From contig JBEKMC010000010.1 of assembly GCA_050008715.1 (NCBI GenBank), forward strand, positions 18,821 through 82,820: 64,000 nucleotides of DNA. The letters are read 5' to 3'. Of this stretch, positions 60,813-64,000 are shown one piece after another. Position numbers and translations under genes: made by a program. Source of the DNA: JAKACA01 sp050008715. Lineage in GTDB: Bacteria > Actinomycetota > Acidimicrobiia > Acidimicrobiales > Bog-793. The notes beneath the pieces were generated by a model that was given only the letters and a program-made list of their open reading frames with translations, did not search any database and was not told where the DNA came from. Each line of letters begins with the position of its first letter. Position 1 is the stretch's first letter.

Positions 60813-62084
60813 TCAGCACGGGACCGGGTTCCAGGGCTCGGGGAGCGATTGCGGCGTGTCGGTTACTACACCGCCGGGCGGCGCCGTCGACACCGGCGTC
60901 GTGGAAGAGGAGCTGGATCCGCTGTGCGAGGTGGTCGGCCCACTCGCCTTCTTCGCCCCCTCAGCCAGGAAGCGCTTGATCGTCTGGCTGGCGTAGGGCT
61001 CGGCGGCCAGCAGGGCGTCCTGGCCGTCGATCACCTGCGCGTACGTCGGCAAGACGGTCGTGATGAGGTTCGACTCACTCAAGGAGTGGTATTTCAGCCC
61101 GAGGGAGATGAGCTCGCCGCTGCCGAAGGACTCGTCGATCGTGAGATCGGAGACGGTAGCCCCGAGAAACGAGTTGAGCTTGAAGATGTTCGGGAAGACC
61201 CCGTGCACCTTGTCGAGAAGAGCATGGAAGAACGCTTGCTGGCGGCGGATGCGGCTCCAGTCGCTCTCGCCGTCGTAGTGCCAGGCATGGTCCTTGTAGT
61301 AGTAGAGGTGCCGGCTGCGGACGAGGGAGAGCGCCTGTGCGCCGTCGAGCAGCTGGCAGCCGGTGGTGTGGATGCTGAGCCCCGAGAACTGGTCCATCAC
61401 GGGGTAGTGGAAGTCGAGTGAGATGCCGCCGAGGGCATTCACCATGCCCTGGAAACCGCAGAAGTTCGCCATCATCACATGGTTGATGGGGATGTGGAAG
61501 TTCTCCTGGATCGTCTCGACGAGCTGGGTCGGGCCGTTGTTGAACGCCGCGTTGATCTTGTTCGAGGTGCTCGTCCCGGCGATCGGCACCCACGTGTCAC
61601 GCGGGATCGAGAGCATCTCCACCTGGTCGGTCGAGGGGATGAGCCGGACGATGATGATGACGTCGCTGCGTTGCCCGGTCTGGCTCGTGCTCGACCCGAA
61701 CGCCTTCTCCGCCGCCGGCGTCGTGACGCACGCCCTCGAGTCCGAGCCGACGAGGAGGATGTCCACCGGCTGGCCGGACTGTTCCGCCGTGAGAGCCGAC
61801 ACGGGCACCCGGTGTATGCCATTGAGCGTGGAGTTGACGTAGAAGTAACCGGCGACGCCCGCCAGCAGGATCAACGGGATCAGGATGGCGAAGACGATGA
61901 GGACGCGCTTCGGCCACCGCCGCACGGTTGGCCCGCGGCCGTGGGCCTTGTACGTCTTCCGGGACGAGCCGGGAGGGCCGCCGAGCGACGGGCCGCGGCG
62001 GCGCCTGAAGATCTTCCGCTCCTTCTTCCCGACCGTGTAGGTCGCACGGGAACGCCCGGGAATCGGCGGCAGTTCGGCTGGCAC
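60813..62084 (-). CDS. LytR-CpsA-Psr family protein 2
   Basis: A paralogue of its downstream neighbour: 423 residues, cytosolic basic tail, membrane helix at about residues 64-86, then DILLVGSDSRACVTT, RSDVIIIVRLIPSTDQVEMLSIPRDTWVPIAG, NAAFNNGPTQLVETIQE and RSRHLYYYKDHAWHYDG. It ends SLPEPWNPVPC, the same tail as protein 1. TAATCT (minus strand, 62093-62098) ends 8 bases before the GTG, so each paralogue has its own leaderless start. The genes are 70 bases apart. Confidence 0.93.
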   Translation of the reverse strand: MPAELPPIPGRSRATYTVGKKERKIFRRRRGPSLGGPPGSSRKTYKAHGRGPTVRRWPKRVLIVFAILIPLILLAGVAGYFYVNSTLNGIHRVPVSALTAEQSGQPVDILLVGSDSRACVTTPAAEKAFGSSTSQTGQRSDVIIIVRLIPSTDQVEMLSIPRDTWVPIAGTSTSNKINAAFNNGPTQLVETIQENFHIPINHVMMANFCGFQGMVNALGGISLDFHYPVMDQFSGLSIHTTGCQLLDGAQALSLVRSRHLYYYKDHAWHYDGESDWSRIRRQQAFFHALLDKVHGVFPNIFKLNSFLGATVSDLTIDESFGSGELISLGLKYHSLSESNLITTVLPTYAQVIDGQDALLAAEPYASQTIKRFLAEGAKKASGPTTSHSGSSSSSTTPVSTAPPGGVVTDTPQSLPEPWNPVPC

Positions 62085-62156
62085 GCTGGTCGAGATTACC
62101 CATGATCCCCCGGCTCTTGGGGTCGCCCACTTGGTCGGGCGAGGCCGCGTGCAACC

Positions 62157-62897
62157 TCAGCGAGCCCGCAGGCGCTCCCGCCACAGCAGCACCCGCAGTC
62201 GCAACAGACCGGTGGCCGACTCGATGCTGCGCTGCCAGACGGAGGTCCGGGGTGGCCGTACCTCGCTCACATCGGCCGGCAGCTCAGCGACCCGGACACC
62301 GGCCCGCGACGCTCGAAGTACCAGCTCGACGTCATAGAGAGCGCCCGTCATGGTGCAAGCACGAGCAGCTTCCGCGCACTGCGCCCGCGAGAGCACCTTC
62401 ATGCCGTGAGCATCCGTCACGGGCAACTGCAGCAGGACCCGCATGGCGAAGGTGAACCCGGCGGTGAGGACCCGCCGGCTGATCGGTCGGCGGTCCGTCG
62501 CACCTGGGGCACGTTTGCTGGCGAGCACGATGCCGGCGGCACCGCCGTCGACGATGGCGATCCCCTTGCCGAGAAACCCCATATCCACGTAGTCCACGTC
62601 GAAATGCACCACCACGTCGCCGGTCGCCATTGCGAAACCTTTTGCCACGGCAGCCCCGTAGTCCGCCACCGGGAGGTTGACGAGGATGATCTCAGGCGTG
62701 TCCGCCTGCAACCGGGCGGCGAGGGCGCCGGTCCCATCGGTCGAACCGTTCTCGACGATCACGATCTCGAATGTCTCGCCACGGTCCCGCATGGCTTTCA
62801 CGACGTCACCGACGGCGCGTTCCAGCAGTTCGGCCTCGTTGTGAGCCGGCAGCACGATCGAGCGACGGACCTGGTGATCCTCGGCCGGCTCCGTCAC
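62157..62897 (-). CDS. Family 2 glycosyltransferase
   Basis: The 246-residue GT-A enzyme has the nucleotide-sugar site SIVLPAHNEAELLERAVGDV, ENGSTDGTGALAARL, and the DxD-like VHFDVDYVDMGF. It resembles polyprenyl-phosphate mannose/glucose synthases (DPM-like), but without membrane helices; the closing KVLSRAQCAEAARA segment is typical of such enzymes. It starts with GTG overlapping the stop of the large membrane protein (GTGA), so the two are co-transcribed and probably act in envelope glycan assembly. Confidence 0.88.
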   Translation of the reverse strand: MTEPAEDHQVRRSIVLPAHNEAELLERAVGDVVKAMRDRGETFEIVIVENGSTDGTGALAARLQADTPEIILVNLPVADYGAAVAKGFAMATGDVVVHFDVDYVDMGFLGKGIAIVDGGAAGIVLASKRAPGATDRRPISRRVLTAGFTFAMRVLLQLPVTDAHGMKVLSRAQCAEAARACTMTGALYDVELVLRASRAGVRVAELPADVSEVRPPRTSVWQRSIESATGLLRLRVLLWRERLRAR

Positions 62898-64000
62898 GGC
62901 GATCCTCCATCGGGCCGGAGCAGATCCCCGTCGACGTCATCCCAACGGGAGGGCTCGCCCCAGACCGCCGGGGGATTGAGGCCTCCCGGTTGCGGACCGG
63001 GAGCCGGCGTGGGTGCCGGGTTCGGCAACGGTGAGGCGGTGACGGGATCGGCCGCTGCCGGGTCGGTACCCACGTCCGGGGCGGGCCGGAACGCGAGCGC
63101 TCCGAGCCCGACGAGGCCGGCGACGGAGGCGGCTTTGCCGATCCAGTCGACCGTCGAGGTGCCGTACGAGAGCGTCACGTGACGCGAGGTCGGGACGACG
63201 ACCATCACGTTGGGCATGGCCTCGTAAGGTCCCGTCGCACCCGTCGCCTGCCAGTTGGGGAAGTACGGAATCTTGACGACGACGGGCGTCCCGATCCTCG
63301 AGACATCGAAGGAGATCGACGAGGTCGTCGTCGTCACGTGGCTCACCACCGTGCTTGGCGCCGGCACTGCCGCCGTCGTGGGCACGAGCCGGCCGGGCTT
63401 TGCGTGCGGCCAGGAGCCCGGGCCGGATCGGACGAGCTCAACCGGCCAGTACTGCTCCTCCTCGTACCACTTGAGCCCGGTGCCCAGCCAGCTACTTGCA
63501 CTCGAGGGTTCGACGACCGGTTCGTACGACAACCTGGACACGAGTGGTGCGTCCTTGACCAGGTACAGCTGCCAGACCGGGTGGGGGTCGGCAAGGCCGT
63601 TGATCGTCCCGGCGAATCCAGGCGTCTGGCCGATCTTGACGAGCGCCGGGTCGGCGGCGGCGGCGGCTTCGACCGGCGGCGACATGGCGAAGAAGTACCT
63701 CACGCCCATGAACTGCAGGTGGCGGACGCCGTCGGGAACGTTGAAGCCCGGGTAGTTGAGGCCAGACACCGGGTCTGGCGACTCGCCGTTCTGTGACACC
63801 TCGCTCACATCGAGGAAGTGGAAAGGGGTGGTCGTCGATGATTCGAAGTAGATGCCGTCGGTGGCTTCCATGCATCCGTTCGTGAACAGCGGGATGGCCA
63901 TCATCGCTTCTGTCGAACCGAACGGGTTGGTCGTCTCGGAGATGTACTCGTACTGCAAGCGCCCGCACCCGTACTTGGCGCCGGCCTTGTCCATCATCGC
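62894..64000 (-). CDS. C-terminal part of a large envelope protein (5' truncated)
   Basis: The frame enters from the right edge and ends at 62894, giving 368 visible residues. They form a large extracytoplasmic domain (FLDVSEVSQNGESPDPVSGLNYPGFNVPDGVRHLQFMGVRYFFAMS) followed by a beta-rich region (STVVSHVTTTTSSISFDVSRIGTPVVVKIPYFPNWQATG) and one membrane helix near the end with a Pro-rich cytosolic tail. The region resembles the C-terminal end of multi-membrane-helix, YfhO-like sugar-transfer proteins of actinobacteria, but the membrane part is outside the window. The stop overlaps the glycosyltransferase. Confidence 0.7.
   Translation of the reverse strand, partial: AMMDKAGAKYGCGRLQYEYISETTNPFGSTEAMMAIPLFTNGCMEATDGIYFESSTTTPFHFLDVSEVSQNGESPDPVSGLNYPGFNVPDGVRHLQFMGVRYFFAMSPPVEAAAAADPALVKIGQTPGFAGTINGLADPHPVWQLYLVKDAPLVSRLSYEPVVEPSSASSWLGTGLKWYEEEQYWPVELVRSGPGSWPHAKPGRLVPTTAAVPAPSTVVSHVTTTTSSISFDVSRIGTPVVVKIPYFPNWQATGATGPYEAMPNVMVVVPTSRHVTLSYGTSTVDWIGKAASVAGLVGLGALAFRPAPDVGTDPAAADPVTASPLPNPAPTPAPGPQPGGLNPPAVWGEPSRWDDVDGDLLRPDGGSP

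Overview
The window is 64 kb of high-GC, densely packed actinobacterial chromosome. A WhiB protein, MoxR-DUF58-TgpA and two LytR-CpsA-Psr proteins, polyphosphate glucokinase, PduO-type cobalamin adenosyltransferase, Mtb12-like lipoprotein and the lspA/RluA-family neighbourhood all point to Actinobacteria. An early-branching class such as Acidimicrobiia is my inference from gene mix and order, not a demonstrated assignment.

Layout. 1-6.7 kb: end of a DivIVA-like coiled-coil gene, an opposing eukaryotic-type (type 2) ileS, then a TraR/DksA-like gene with a histone-H1-like tail, lspA and a pseudouridine synthase. 6.7-9.95 kb: sigma factor, histidine phosphatase, Rrf2 regulator and a DMT-type membrane protein. 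10-14.7 kb: a branched-chain amino acid type ABC transporter whose two permeases are fused. 14.8-19.3 kb: secreted proteins, a two-component system and a lipoprotein. 19.3-25.4 kb: cobalamin adenosyltransferase, leucyl aminopeptidase, ppgK, a phosphatase of the inositol monophosphatase family, a Zn-ribbon coiled-coil protein and a second histidine phosphatase. 25.4-28.0 kb: rnpB, whose 3' end is duplicated 2.18 kb downstream around a small island carrying a truncated nucleotidyltransferase and hipBA. 28-30.3 kb: a YVTN propeller protein and an HTH/Clp-N pair behind a consensus promoter covered by twin palindromes. 30.4-36.8 kb: fused 2-oxoacid:ferredoxin oxidoreductase genes, an ADP-forming acyl-CoA synthetase and an aminotransferase broken by a 19-bp tandem duplication. 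36.8-37.8 kb: decayed sequence. 38-46.1 kb: xseAB, a 3-hydroxyacyl-CoA dehydrogenase, a cupin, a P450 and a divergent ArsR-MFS-ferredoxin reductase run. 46.1-50.2 kb: moxR-DUF58-tgpA. 50.3-55.1 kb: glpD, an alkyl-DHAP-synthase-like flavoprotein and an FGGY kinase. 55.2-59.3 kb: rubrerythrin, DUF3501, whiB, acyl-CoA dehydrogenase and trpD. 59.4-64 kb: two LytR-CpsA-Psr proteins, a glycosyltransferase and the end of a large envelope protein.

How it fits together. Peptide and amino acid use is a recurring theme: aminopeptidase, a branched-chain type importer, aminotransferase, ferredoxin-linked 2-oxoacid oxidation and ATP-forming acyl-CoA synthetase. A second theme is gene-start structure. About twenty genes have a TANNNT hexamer ending 6-10 bases before the start codon, the arrangement expected for leaderless mRNAs, while operon-internal genes overlap by four bases (ATGA, GTGA or TTGA). 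The most mobile-looking element is the rnpB-flanked hipBA island.
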